The notes beneath the pieces are model-generated. The model was given only the letters and a program-made list of their open reading frames with translations. It did no database searches and was not told the origin of the DNA. From the NCBI GenBank assembly GCA_022747635.1, contig JAKTNV010000063.1:2461367-2525366 (forward strand): a stretch of DNA of 64,000 nucleotides, written 5' to 3'. The position numbers and the translations under genes were made by a program. Shown in pieces: positions 23,257 through 34,377 of this stretch. Numbering within the stretch: position 1 is the stretch's first letter; each line of letters opens with the position of its first letter. The stretch comes from Hetaerina americana. Lineage: Eukaryota > Arthropoda > Insecta > Odonata > Calopterygidae.

Positions 23257-24515
23257 TATGTTTAGAGCTTGAAACTATGAAGACGGAAAATTGAAGACCC
23301 TTTGTTTCTTAATTAAATACATTTGGAAATATGTTCACACCGAAATAGGTTAGAACAGTAATTTCTTACTTGATAAATATTATTTAAACATAATCTAATG
23401 AAATCTACTTATACAAGAGATTCACAGATTTTCTTTCAATTATAAATCGATTTAATCTCGTGCGCTCAATTTCATCATATTTTTTTACCCCTTGGAGTCT
23501 TCTGTAGAGCACTTCAATCGCCGATTTTCCTCGCCTTTCAAGTGGCGTGCTATTTTTCTGGTTCATTTAACCACGCAGCGGAAATTCACATGCCGAGAGG
23601 TCATGGCCCATGCGTCCTAGAAAAGGGTTTTTCTCAATGTTTTTTCCTCCTCCCAGGGTTATTAGTGCGCTTTTCATGAATGAAAAATTTTGCGTTTTAG
23701 GTCAGTGCCTATCAAGACCTTCCTCCGGAGGTCCGTATAATTTATTTCTTGCTATTTTTTCTATAAACATGACTCTCCCGTAGGACTTCATTCGTAATAT
23801 GTATGATGCGGGCGTCATTTTAATCGGTAGTATTATTTGAATCAAAAATAAGGGGAAACAGGCTGATTTTTAAGGGCCATTCTCTGAGTAATTGGCCGAA
23901 TTTTTCTGCGGAAGATGATCATTTTTCATGCTATACTTCGTGATTTTAGCTGCCAATTCGAATTAGTGGACTTTTAGATAAAATCAAATTTAGAATATTG
24001 TTACGCAAGGTTTGGTCGTATGATCCGCTAATTTTTAACATTCTTGGGTCCATTTTCACGGGCTTTTCTTCTTTAAGAGTACAAAGGAGCGAAAGGAGTG
24101 CTGGCCTTAAAATAATTTTAAGTGTCGCATGCTGAAAGTCTTCATGATGTTATCATTGGTATGGTCTCGATCAAAGCCTCGGTGACAGGAATTCCTCCGA
24201 GTACTGGTCAGTGATTTTGCGGCAATATTTCTCCAATGCTACGGAGAAACAGCGTGTGGACCCGGCAAGGCAGTGAGGTCCTCTACTGCACATGAAAGGT
24301 AGTGGGCAGTTAGACTTATTTTCCCGGTTAGATGGACCAACGGACGGCCATTTATCTGGCTTCGTTCGAGGAAGGGAAGTCACAGGAAAGGCTGGAGGCC
24401 GGTGGTAGTTGCCTTCCAACCCTTGCGGAGAGGGGCTAGTTTGTTTGTGAAATCTCTGTAACGTGACCACATCACGCTCAGTCATGACCTGGTTATGCGA
24501 ACAGAGCTCTAGACA
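23257..24515. other. No recognised gene
   Basis: AT-rich non-coding DNA. The minus frame at 24171-24485 has no recognised motif. Confidence 0.5.
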
Positions 24516-25121
24516 TCAAATTTTGTATGAAACTGGAAAAAACCGGAAAAGAGTCTCAAGACAGCTTATGCTGATGACATAATGGGTAGATCGGATGCTT
24601 TTGAGTAGCACAAGTTGTTTCGGGAGAGTAGAGTCGACGTAGATGACGCCGAAAGTTCAGGACGCCCTTTGATCTCAAAATTGACGAAAATCTGGCAAGA
24701 GTGAAGGCTTTGTTGGACAGGGATCGCTGATGAATTGTTCGCATGGTTTCTGATGAACTTGGCATCCCTAACGGTCATATGCATTGGCAACATGGGCATG
24801 AGGAAGGTGTGAGCAAGGTTGGTGTCACGAGTCCTCTCGGAGGACACTCGCTCGCGGATCTGCCAAGACTTTCTCGACCACATGGTTTTGAATGAGGATC
24901 AAGTTGTTGAAGACAATGCCCCACCAGATTTATTCATCTTCTCCCGCCTCAAATCCGTACATAAAGGACGTCACCACGGCTCTGTGGAAACGTTACAAGT
25001 GGCCATGACGATGGACCTTAGCAGCATTTTAGGCACCGCTTTCCAGAAGGCGCACGAGGCGTGGAAAACCCGCCGCCAGTGGTGTGTGGACGCACACGGG
25101 TTCTACTTTGAAGACTTTTGA
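24516..25121 (+). pseudogene. Mariner transposase relic, family F
   Basis: Starts LDIKFCMKLEKTGKESQDSL, a first helix-turn-helix, followed by broken frames including LARVKALLDRDR and VRMVSDELGIPN of the second DNA-binding part. After a deletion, the final open frame carries DNAPPDLFIFSRLKSVHKGR and the C-terminal CVDAHGFYFEDF. The deletion joins the second catalytic Asp region almost directly to the third. The right end near 25184, reversed, reads AGGTCTGTCCGATAACTAG and is probably one terminal repeat; the matching left end was not found. Confidence 0.8.
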
Positions 25122-25245
25122 GTGAAAGTATTAATTATGGCCATACTTTTTTAATCGACTCAGGCCAGCTAGTTATCGGACAGACCTTATATTCCTCGTG
25201 AGATTAAAGACAAAATTTAGACACAGAGGCGTGTTCCTTTTTCAG

Positions 25246-25440
25246 CTTTAAAGAAATTTGAGAGATGCCGCGAAAGCTACTTTAACGGAGTCATACACTG
25301 ATGCGCATAACAAATTGCAGACATTTTGTTGATGGTGGCAATTATTCGCCTTTACTAGAACTAGAACAAGGATCCCCTTTGTTACCAGGTTTTAGGTCGA
25401 AGTTCTGGTCGAGGGGAATCTTTTTTTGCACAGTGAAATT
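25246..25440 (-). repeat. tRNA-derived SINE, degenerate copy 1
   Basis: Matches the minus-strand orientation of the better copies beside it. It contains GAGATGCCGC, then TTTAACGGAGTCAT, then ATTATTCGCCTTTACTAGAAC in the same order, with the tRNA-like head badly eroded. Confidence 0.55.
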
Positions 25441-25490
25441 TCTGCGTTTCGATTCTCATGAGTGACTGAATCTGTCTAAGTAACATTCAT

Positions 25491-25763
25491 GGCATCTTCC
25501 GCAGTTCTTTGATTACCCTTCTCTTATCCTTGCCTTGTATTCATTACTTTTAGATTTACTGCATCAAATATTCTTATTCTTATAAAAAAACACCCAAAAT
25601 ATATCAATTTGCTGTCCATATTTAAAAAATTACAAATGAAATTTTAGCATTTCAATGCAACAATTTCAGAGCGTAAAAATCATTCGCCTTGACTGGGACT
25701 CGAACCCAGATCCCTCAATATCCGGTCGAGTGCTTTAGCCACTTAAGCTACCGAGGCGTCCTC
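25491..25763 (-). repeat. tRNA-derived SINE, copy 2 with tRNA-like head
   Basis: The minus strand at 25757-25686 can fold as a near-complete cloverleaf. It has a D stem GCTT/AAGC, an anticodon stem CTCGA/TTGAG, and a T arm CTGGG-TTCGAGT-CCCAG. The loop CCGGATA lacks U33, and the acceptor has a mismatch and a wobble. An internal promoter B box (GGTTCGAGTCC) is intact. The body downstream of the head is shared by three other copies here. It is a Pol III SINE head, not a credible functional tRNA gene. Confidence 0.75.
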
Positions 25764-25917
25764 TTAAACTCTGAAAAGGATATTGAGGGATCTGGGTTCG
25801 AGTCCCAGTCAAGGCGAATGATTTTTACGCTCTGAAATTGTTGCATTGAAATGCACACTAGCGGATGACTCCGTTAAAAGTTACTGTTGCGGCATCTCCC
25901 GCAGTTTCTTTGGAATT
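25764..25917 (+). repeat. tRNA-derived SINE, copy 3, inverted partner
   Basis: Begins inside the tRNA-like head and runs through the SINE body in the forward direction. Its first 77 bp (25778-25854) are an exact reverse complement of 25647-25723 in copy 2, so the two face each other. Confidence 0.75.
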
Positions 25918-26030
25918 TGAAATTTTAGCACTTGAAAATACTGATATAATGCAACAAATACAGAGTGTAAAAATTATTCGCCTTGACCGAGATTCAAACC
26001 CAGAACCCTCAATATCCGTTGAATTTTGTC
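25918..26030 (-). repeat. tRNA-derived SINE, copy 4 fragment
   Basis: Repeats the copy 2 sequence from ATTTTAGCA through ATTCGCCTTGAC and CCCTCAATATCC with scattered differences. Confidence 0.65.
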
Positions 26031-28559
26031 AGTCGAAGTTAGCATTTTCTCTTTCTGTTTTCATTTACGTTTTACGTCTATCCCTCGCGGATTTTTAAAA
26101 TGCGACATAATAAATAATTTTCAATTTCGTGATATTTTAGCTAATCTGAACCTGAAGCTGTTATAAATATCGTACAGTTTTGGTCCGTGTCTAAAGCCCG
26201 GCAAAATTTAATTTATATTCATTCACTTGGAAAACTCACAAAGCATGTAAACCTTTGTTTCGATATTTTCGTAATTTCTGTCATTAAATTTCGCATCGAA
26301 TAATTTCTATGTAAACTGGATAAAGTTAAATCAAAGGCAATTGCAATGTACCTATTTTTAAATGGAATAAGTTACTTAATATATATCATTTAATTTGATT
26401 TAATCTCTTGTTTAATGATTCCCAAATCTTGGATCAGGAAGCATCGGTTTGCGTTAACGGTTTAATACACGCATTGAATCACTACCATTGAGCCAAAGCT
26501 ATCATCGCCCACGTTTTGTACCAGGATATTTCTTATTAATATCAATTCAATGTTTTAAACGGGAATTCAGATTTCAACTTTTATCACTGGAAATAGATTT
26601 TTCCCTTTTCTCACCTCGAATTTCCATCTGAGCTTTACACCGCAGTCAGCGAAACTGAAATGAAAAAAATTACATTTTGAAGCTTCCCTCTCGGAATTTC
26701 GTTTATTCTGACATGGCGCAAACATTTTCCATTTCCTCCTCTCCTTCAATCACATCCCAACTCTAATCCGCTTTCCTCCATCCCATGCCCCCCTGTTATT
26801 CCTCCTTCTGCCTTTTCCAGCCTTTCCCCCTCACACTTGTCATTTCCTTTCTTTCTTCCCTCCTCCATAATCGGCTCTTTCCTTTAGTCACCTCTCCCGT
26901 CCTTTCTCTCTCTCTCTCGGTTACATTCCTCTTAATCAACCCTGGACTCCACAATTGGATTCATTATGCTTTCTCATCTCCCGCCCATCATACCCAATCC
27001 TTAACTTAATGCAAGCTCGCCGTATCTACTTCTTCTTAATCCGTTTTTCCAGACATAGTATATTTCTTTCCTCCCCGTTTATTCTCTCTAAGCTAGGATA
27101 TACATGCATGTTGCCGATGCTTGTCCCCAGAAAATGAACGTATTTATCCTTTCTCACTCCCACTTTTTTTCCTGAAATACCATGTACATAATCTTCGTCG
27201 TACTTTTGCTGAAAAAGCTCGTAACCCGAAAAGGGTAAAGTAACTTTGAATTAAATTAGGGAATCGATTCTGCTTTTTTAAAATTTTGTGATGTGTTTGA
27301 AAAAAAAGAATTTAATAGCTTTCAATCTTAGAAAATTTTTGAAAGAGATTTAATATTTCATGAGGGAGTACCATTAAAAAAATTATCTTTTCCTCAAAAG
27401 GAGGAGCTAAAAAAAAAAAATACTAAATGATAGGAACGGAAATAGCTGTTTTGTTCATTGACATAGATTTTTGTAAAATTATAACAGTGCAGCATGATCA
27501 AAGGTCTTAAAACTGTCTCAATCAGCGTCGAGAATGTGATCATTTATAGCATAACAAAAAAAAAAAAATAATACAGTACTTCAAATAACAGTGGAATTAT
27601 TTTTACCAACGTAAATAGAATTTTTAATCATATGTGAAAGTGATCTTATGGTGCGCTTCATACAAATTTCGTAAATTTTTGCTTTTCATAGAATATCTAT
27701 TTGTTGGAAGTTAAGATTTATATTAAGATAAATGAACGAGAAAATTTGAAGTGATGTGTATATGTATTACTCATACGCACAAGACCGGTTACAAATAATT
27801 CAAAGGAAGATATGAAAAATATTTCTTGAAAAAAAATCTGACTCTAAATTTTTAAAATTCATCTCAATTTAGCGATTTGATGATCCATAATATTTGCTTG
27901 TGATTTGATGAATAAATAACGATTTGAAAACTTCGTACAACTCAACAACTCTTTTCTCAAACACAATTGCTTCACTTCTCATATATTTTAACACTTAAAC
28001 TTAGTAATATTAGGTAAAATTTATTTTACATAAACATAAAAAATTGATAAAATTATGTATATAAAAGATACTTGACGCGTTTGAATTTTAAGGGTGATCG
28101 AGCTCTCCTGGTTGCTAATGTGTAACTTATCAATAAATTAATTAATACACATTTTTTAAAATGTTCAATGAAAGATTTTGCTGTAGTAATTGAAACGGAA
28201 AGCTGAATAAGACCATTATTGACCAATGTGCTTAATCTAATGGATTGTATAATTAAATATAATATTTCTAAAATGATCTCTTCGGGAAAATGAAGAATCA
28301 TGGTTTTAAGCGGCCACCATCGTGGAGTATATTACCACTCTTTTACTTAACATATTTACTATTCACGAGATAAAAATACCGGATGGGAAACTTTTTGCAA
28401 AATAAAAGTCTTCTGTTCCATCTTTATGCGATAAGGTCCACCATTGATTGCCCTGTACGTTCTCATTAGAGATAGATTCTTTTCCCTTCAGCCTTGAATG
28501 TTCAGCTTAAAATCGATTATGTACCAATTAAAGCTGAACAGCACGCCATCAATAATTCC
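26031..28559. other. AT-rich, no recognised gene
   Basis: 26740-27140 is pyrimidine-rich on the plus strand. The remainder is very AT-rich with poly-A and poly-T runs. No repeats or genes recognised. Confidence 0.5.
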
Positions 28560-29090
28560 TCTCCATGAATGAATCTTCCCTCGTCTTTCCTTGGAAAAAT
28601 TCACCGCTGCCGTGGCGACACGATTGCATTATTCAAGCCTCGGATCCGTTTCCTACGATCCCAAACCCACCCACTTCCCTCCCTTCCCTGCCATCCCCCT
28701 CTCTCCCCTCTTCGCCCTTTCTATCCTCCCCATTTCGTCTCCGTTTCCTCTCGAATTTCCTGCCCACACTCTTCTTAATCCGTCCGCCCCTCTTTTGCCT
28801 CAAACGTTGCAACCGTGACCGGAATGCCTCCGAGCGGATATTTCCTCCGCTCTTGCCAGAGACGGGCACCCGGAGGGGGTGACTGCTTCCGACCGCCCGA
28901 CCAAGTCCCCCCCCCCCACCTCACCCTTTCTTTTCCGTCTTTCTTCCTCCTCATCTCTATCCACGAAGGGAGACGTCCTTAGGAAAATCTCTCCCGTGGA
29001 GTTCCCTACTCCCTCCCGCTGACCACATCTCTCGAACAGGACCAGAGATGCTCGCACGTGTTCCTTGCATCTGATTACGGGGTGGAATAA
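28560..29090. other. GC-rich island, C/T biased
   Basis: About 0.5 kb rich in C and T with CpGs. Four overlapping frames are open in the patch, all low-complexity in predicted protein, so none is called. It could be a regulatory island. Confidence 0.4.
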
Positions 29091-29519
29091 ATTCAGTTGC
29101 ATTACCTTGAATTTTGCTTTCTCTCTAACCCATTACTTGTTGCTTGATTTAGGGAAACATTTATTTGCTGCCACCAATCATCTACTCAACGACTCCAAAG
29201 AACTTTGACCGAGCTGCTATGGATTTGTCCTCCGCAGTGGTACAAAGTTGCTACGATCTGCGCCATCTTTTAAAAGGTAATTTTCATTTTTAGCATGTTT
29301 CCATCAAGAAACTGGACCCAAACTATAACGTTATGACTCATTGGGTTTATTTTAACATTTTGATTTTAAGAAATCTACCGCATCGAAAGAAAGATCATCA
29401 TTTTTCCTACCACAGCATTAAACATATTCAAAATAGTCAAGGTAGGATCCCGGTGAAGAAACATTTAAGGTGGTGAACCAATTATCAGCAGAAGAAGATA
29501 TAATTGAAAGTGTGCTATT

Positions 29520-29757
29520 CTATGGTGGATTGTGCAAGGAGGGGGTGCAATGGAGAATAGAATATGAGAACGGATTGGGAGGAAAATAGTCATGCTACAA
29601 TCAAATGGGAAGAAGCGAGGTTTAATATGTATGTGTGGAAAGGGGCTCTATCTAAAGAAGGACTAGGCTAATGTTTTGGGAGGCAGGGCCAATGTCGTTT
29701 GATGAAACTTACATGGGGAGGAGAATACAGAGGAATAGCGAGGGTGGAAAGGGATGT
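29520..29757 (-). pseudogene. Possible Penelope-like element C-terminal relic
   Basis: Minus-strand frames next to the mariner insertion (HVSFIKRHWPCLP and FHTYILNL) resemble the tail of Penelope-like proteins after the GIY-YIG domain. They sit exactly where the continuation of the 30632-30830 fragment should be once the inserted mariner is ignored. The similarity is weak, so position is the main support. Confidence 0.35.
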
Positions 29758-29758
29758 A

Positions 29759-30629
29759 CGTGGTCAGAGCAACAAATGCGCGAACTCGTGCAATCTGGCG
29801 GCCATGTCGCGGACTATAACCCCGCCCACTTGTGGCGCTAGTCGCCTGAGACCCAATGAGCCGTCTGTGCTTGGCGGATCGTCGAGCTGTGCGTATTGGG
29901 CCAGTTATGTTAGTTTTTGTCGCGTCTTTTTTTAGTGTTTGTCGAAAATGGAAATCTTAGAAATCACGAATATGCGAATCAGCATCACGTTTTTTGGTTA
30001 AGTGCGGTAAAAGTTATCAATAAATTACTGAAATAATGACAGCAGTTAACGGTGGTAATGCTCTGAGGAAAAAATCTGTTTTCAAGTAGATTAAGCGTTT
30101 TAAAGATGGCCGACAAGATGCCGAGGATGACGCAAGGCCGGGACGACCTTCAACCACCTGTGTTGACGACAATATTGATTTTGTGCGGTCCATGGATCTT
30201 ACCGATCGTCAAAATACTATCCGAATGAAATAAACTGAATTCAGGAAATTCTGAGCATGATGGTAGATCCTCCACCATGACAATACACCTGCCAGGATTG
30301 ATTGTTCCCCAGTTTCTGGCAACAAATCACCATCCTTGATCATCCTCCTTATCCACGAGTTCTCATCCCCTGCACCTTTTTCCTATTCTTAATATGCAAA
30401 AATGTGATGAGGTGACATCACTGGGAAGATATGGACACAATAAAGCAAGAAACGACGATAAAACTAAAAGGCCTAATTGCCGAGGACTTCCAAGGGTGCT
30501 TTAAACAATGGAAAACAAGATAGAATAAGTGCATAGCAACGAATGGAGAGTACTTTGAGGGGGACAAAATCGATGTGGACTAAATAAAGGTTTTATAGCC
30601 TCAGTTTGCGTTTTATTGGACAGAGTATG
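29759..30629 (+). mobile_element. Mariner-type relic, family B copy 2
   Basis: About 0.87 kb between TA dinucleotides at 29757 and 30630. It has the family B leader, transposase remnant and terminal repeats (right end reversed includes CTCTGTCCAATAAAACGCAA). It is inserted into a Penelope-like nuclease fragment whose two parts flank it. Confidence 0.85.
29948..30560 (+). pseudogene. Mariner transposase pseudogene, internally deleted
   Basis: ATG at 29948 begins the family B protein, with frameshifts soon after. The LTDRQ segment of the second DNA-binding part is joined, after a short remnant, to the catalytic part at a degenerate HHDN. The first catalytic Asp region is absent, as in the other two family B copies, and this copy is the most decayed. 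Confidence 0.8.
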
Positions 30630-30631
30630 TA

Positions 30632-30830
30632 TTTTTGTCGAAGATTGGTAATCATTAATGCGGGGAGAGAGAAACGGTGAAGCTGTGCGTCCTCCGGTGT
30701 GCAAGGAGGGACAAAGGCTGCAAATGAAAATGTAGATAACCTTTTTGGAGAGACATTTGGTGTGGGAGCGGAGTGAAATTGTGACGTGAGGGTGAGTGCA
30801 TTGGAAGGGCGGGAGCGGAACGGATGAGAG
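30632..30830 (-). pseudogene. Penelope-like element GIY-YIG nuclease relic
   Basis: On the minus strand a frame reads KCLSKKVIYIFICSLCPSLH followed by TGGRTASPFLSPRINDYQSS. This corresponds to the C(x)nK-VIY-LxxCxxC...(Y)(V)GxTGRxLxxRxxxH blocks of the GIY-YIG-type endonuclease at the C terminus of Penelope-like retroelements. The Tyr-Val-Gly-Glu-Thr-Gly motif is eroded to HTGGR. The frame is interrupted at 30631 by the family B mariner. The nuclease normally nicks the target for reverse transcription. Confidence 0.65.
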
Positions 30831-31479
30831 AGCCTCGCTTATTGCAGGGCCGGTTACGGAGCCATGCTGGATGGGTGGAAGTGACAAGAGGATCTGAAAA
30901 CGGGTTTGTGGATTTTTTGTGTTTTTTTTTAGTTTAGCGGGACCTTTGAATAATAAAGAGGGGCTTTGAGGAGTAGAGAGCAGGTAGATTTATTATTTTT
31001 TAAAAGTTTTGAATATAAATTTGTTCTATCAGTTTTAATTTATGCGTTCCAGGAAATTTGGTGATGCATAGATTGATTGGATAGGGTGTCGTTATTTTGG
31101 CGCATGGAGAGTAGTCGGTGGAAATAGGTAGAATTTTATTTTTAATACGTGTCCCAGATATTTACGTTACAGTTGCGCGGATTCTATATTGCCACGGTAT
31201 TTATTTAAAGCGGGTGTGTTATTACAAATACGAGTCCCATAATGGATGGTGAACTGGATCGTTCGGTGTGAAAGGGTTGGTTACAATTGCAATCCGAATA
31301 TTGCTGGTGAGTTGTCGGTATTATATGTACTGAAGAATGAGCCATGCATCCTCATACAAAGTCGTCCTCGAGTTTATATGGAGCAACTTTTATTGTTGAT
31401 GGAAATGGAAAGGGTAATGGTGCATTCGCTGACGCAAGAGGAGCAGAAGTTAAAATAAGGTCGTATATTACACGATGTT
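30831..31479. other. Unassigned; may belong to the Penelope-like relic
   Basis: G/A-rich on the plus strand. It lies between Penelope-like nuclease and RT fragments on the same strand, so it may be degraded internal sequence of that element. I found no motif. Confidence 0.3.
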
Positions 31480-31581
31480 AGGCTGAAAACTAATGCACAC
31501 CTACTTGTACACCACAAAAAAAATAACCTTCAGAAGCCTTCTATTGGAATGTGGAAGTAACATTCCCCCTCAACACGCGTG
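31480..31581. repeat. Remnant of family C mariner terminal repeat
   Basis: Begins GGCTGAAAACTAATGCACAC and includes ACCTTCAGAAGCCTTCT and GAAGTAACATTCCCCCTC, matching the outer part of the long inverted repeat at 13915-14790. It ends where a SINE begins. Confidence 0.7.
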
Positions 31582-31584
31582 AAG

Positions 31585-31894
31585 GGGATCGAGATGTTGC
31601 GGTGGCTATCGTACTGGCTTCCGACTCTGAGGACCCGGGTTCCAATCCCGGCGGTGTTGAATATTTGTCAGTGGTATCTTGATCCCTATTTGAGGTGTAT
31701 TGTGGAGGGCACTTTGAGTGAGTACACCGTCCGTCGGATGGGACGTTAAGCTGCGGACCCCTTGGCGCCTTTCGTAAAGAGTAGGCTAATGCCAACGCCG
31801 GGTATCTCTCCACCCTTCATCCTTTCTTGTCCATCCCCTATGGCGCAAATGACCTCAGCTGTCAGTCGCATCCCCTAAATACTACTACTAAAAA
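31585..31894 (+). repeat. tRNA-derived SINE, second family
   Basis: The head carries Pol III-like boxes: TGGCTATCGTACTGG as A box and GGTTCCAATCC as B box, spaced as in tRNAs. The body includes GGACGTTAAGCTGCGGACCC and the tail ends in ACTACTACT followed by A-rich DNA. A fragment of the same body lies reversed at 37640-37712. It is inserted beside the family C TIR remnant and the Penelope-like RT fragment. Confidence 0.75.
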
Positions 31895-31899
31895 GAAGA

Positions 31900-32170
31900 A
31901 TTGAAATTTGCAATAAAAGAGACTTTAACGTTCGAAAAAGTATGGGAATTGGATGTCGTCAACACAGTGGAGTTAAAGAGGTGTTTTGAGATTTTCGTTT
32001 TGGAGAAAAGTACCTTCGAGGTTGCCAATGAATAAGTCTGGCATAAGCAGGGACAATATGGTCACCAATGGCGGCGCCTATTATCTGATGGAGATTTTTC
32101 AATGAGGTGAAGGCGTTTTCGTTAATGCTGATTCTGCCAGGGGGATGAGAAAGTCGGAAGTGTGGTGTCG
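31900..32170 (-). pseudogene. Penelope-like reverse transcriptase relic
   Basis: The minus strand reads NAFTSLKNLHQIIGAAIGDH and then IVPAYARL. After a frameshift it continues FIGNLEGTFLQNENL and finally CVDDI in another frame. These match, in order, the Q-(I/V)-IGTAMGTxxAPxYANLFxG block and the YxDDI catalytic block of Penelope-like RTs. Frameshifts and substitutions make it dead. The GIY-YIG fragment about 1.1 kb downstream on the same strand could be part of the same original insertion. Confidence 0.65.
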
Positions 32171-32304
32171 AGCGAGGTAATAGAGGAAAGGTAATAGCTT
32201 TTGAATGAGGTAGAGAGGAAAGGGGAATTTATAGTGACCATAAGTAGCTTTAAAATGGAACGGGACGGACTGTGAAAGGCTGAGGAAGTGATAACAACCC
32301 GAAG

Positions 32305-33323
32305 TTGCTAGGATTGTGTATTTTTAGGAGGATAAGCAACGCTTCAGTTCAACGAAGAATAAATGAAATGGCTGAAAATCTGGAAGATATAACGTATGCA
32401 GCATCCTGTGAACAACAGATTTTGCATAACAGTTGGACGAGTCAACTTTGCCAGGTAATGAATCCGTGCTCCATCTTACGTACGCTTTATTAAAGATGAA
32501 ACTCCACCCTAAAAGTTGTTGTTTTTCAGGCAATTAGAAACTGACACTAATATTGAGTCATTATTTCGTATGGTTGAGCAGTTCTTCAGGGGCAACAAAA
32601 TTCCACTTTCTAAACTACTTGCTGTTGCGACAGAGGAGCTCCGTAAATGACTCGTCGTTACCATGGTTGTATTGAATATATCAAGAGGCAATTGAATAAG
32701 GCGCTTCTATAATCTTTTTGACACTGTCATGCAGTTTTTTGAGGAGGAAGATGTTATTCTCAGCGACAACTTTAATGAGATTAGGAGCGACTTTGCGTTT
32801 TGCCTGAACTATTTGCACATTTCAATGAACTGAATTTACAATTGCAGGGAAATAATACTAACCTTATAAAGGCAAAATCTGTGGTGACTGTATTTATTTC
32901 CAAGTCGATTTTATCCAAGAGGAAGTTGGAGTTTTAGAGAAAGAATTAATTGGACTACAAAATAACGTTGAATTGAATTCAAAGTTTAAGAGAAATCATC
33001 AAGAGTTTTGGTCACAGAAGGAGATTTCCGATCATTATCCTGCATTATGGATGGTGGTTAAAAAACTCCTTCTTGCATTTCCGACTTCATATTTGGTGGT
33101 ACGTGGTTTTAGTTCAGTGAGTCAGCTTATTTCCAAGCAGAGAAACAGATTTAAGGTTTTTGAACGCGGTGATTTAAGAATCCTGCTAAGGATATTAAAC
33201 CGGACTATGGAAAACTGGTATCAGGTCATCAAGCCTATCCATCCAATTAAAATTTTATTTGATGAAAATATTTTTAGACAATTTGATAAAAATTTATTAG
33301 GCAATAGAATCTCCCCTAAATGA
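32305..33323 (+). pseudogene. hAT-type transposase relic
   Basis: Broken forward frames run in hAT/ZBED5-like order. SVQRRINEMAENLED comes near the N-terminal side. KIPLSKLLAVATE and, shifted, RYHGCIEY mark the middle of the catalytic fold. LFAHFNELNLQLQG lies in the insertion region. The 116-codon frame from 32973 ends in the dimerisation domain, with YPALWMVVKKLLLAFPTSYL and RGFSSVSQL, then RNRFKV. hAT transposases use this C-terminal domain to dimerise and complete the RNase H fold. Stops and shifts show it is dead. It may also be a decayed domesticated-type ZBED gene copy. Confidence 0.75.
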
Positions 33324-33744
33324 CTTGATTTGATCATGGAAAACTACAATCAATAATCACTTAATTGCCTAAATAATTTTCACAAAACATGATTGGTTAT
33401 TCTATTTCTATAAATAAAAAATGTTCATGTTATACCATTGCTTGATTTAAGTAAAAAAATTAAATCTGAACTTCTAAAAAAATTTTTTTTAAATATTTAT
33501 TTTGATAATTTATTTTTATGTAAAAAATATATTCTCTCCTTAGTTTCTTTAACTGTGTATTAAGTCTTTTGCATAAATGTGATGTGAAAACTATACACCT
33601 GTTGGATAGTAAATAATAATTTGATTTTTCATTGTTTTTAATTTAATTTTTTCAATGTTTATCATTTGGTCATTTGCTATGCTTTTGATTAATATTTTAA
33701 AGCTATCGATTTCGGGGCGTTGAGCATAAGTTTATGGACCCAAG
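33324..33744. other. AT-rich spacer
   Basis: Very AT-rich DNA between the hAT relic and the RTE fragment, nothing recognised. Confidence 0.6.
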
Positions 33745-34350
33745 CCAATGGGGCAGTGGCTCGATAAAATTTGGGAAACACCGATTTAGAAGAAGAATTA
33801 AAAGTAGTTGCTCAAGTAGTAAAAGTAGCTTTCTCAAGGAGGAAGGAATTGTTGACCGGGACGTCAAGTAAGTATGTTAAAAAGCGACTCGTCAAAACGT
33901 TCATGTGGGGTTTAGTTTTTTACGGCACGGGAATGAGGGTCGTTGAAGCAAGATGGTTGGCGTAGATTAAAGGCTTTTCACATGTGTGTTTGCATGAGGA
34001 TGGAGGAGGCGAAATTGACAGAAAGGAAAACAAACAGGGAACTGTTAGTGACGGTGAGGAAAGGAAGGGTACTATCAGAAGAGATACAGAGTGACAGGAA
34101 GGATGGATGAAGAGCGTTTTTATTGCCAATGGAAGTTAAAGACTAGGACTACGGAATAACGAGGATATGGTAGAAATAAGAACGATGGATACAGAGTTTT
34201 ATAATTTTCATTGGATGCTGGAAAATTTTGTAGAGAGTAGAACGTAAGAAACAGGAGGAAGAAGAACGGGCATGTTGAACAGAAAGAGGGGAGGAAGGAA
34301 ATATGTGGATTCTGAGATTGAGCTGGTTAAGTTATTTATGCCAGGATGGG
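33745..34350 (+). pseudogene. RTE-like LINE 3' relic
   Basis: Forward frames give VKVAFSRRKELLTGTSSKYV, KKRLVKTFMWGLVFYGTGM, then broken pieces with ERKTNRELL and TGMLNRKRGGRKYVDSEIE. These align block by block with the tail of the copy at 53507-55090. It is 5' truncated and lacks the RT active site. A family B mariner sits 28 bp downstream. Confidence 0.7.
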
Positions 34351-34377
34351 CAAATATGGTTTTGTTTTACTGTTGTA

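Noticed and set aside
25686..25757. Functional tRNA gene on the minus strand
   Set aside because: It folds as a cloverleaf, but the anticodon loop lacks U33 and the acceptor stem has a mismatch and a wobble. The sequence also continues into a body repeated nearby, so a SINE head fits better.
29215..29280. Possible small exon starting ATGGATTTGTCC and ending at a GTAATT donor-like site
   Set aside because: A short frame with one splice-like signal and no partner exon or homology is not enough.
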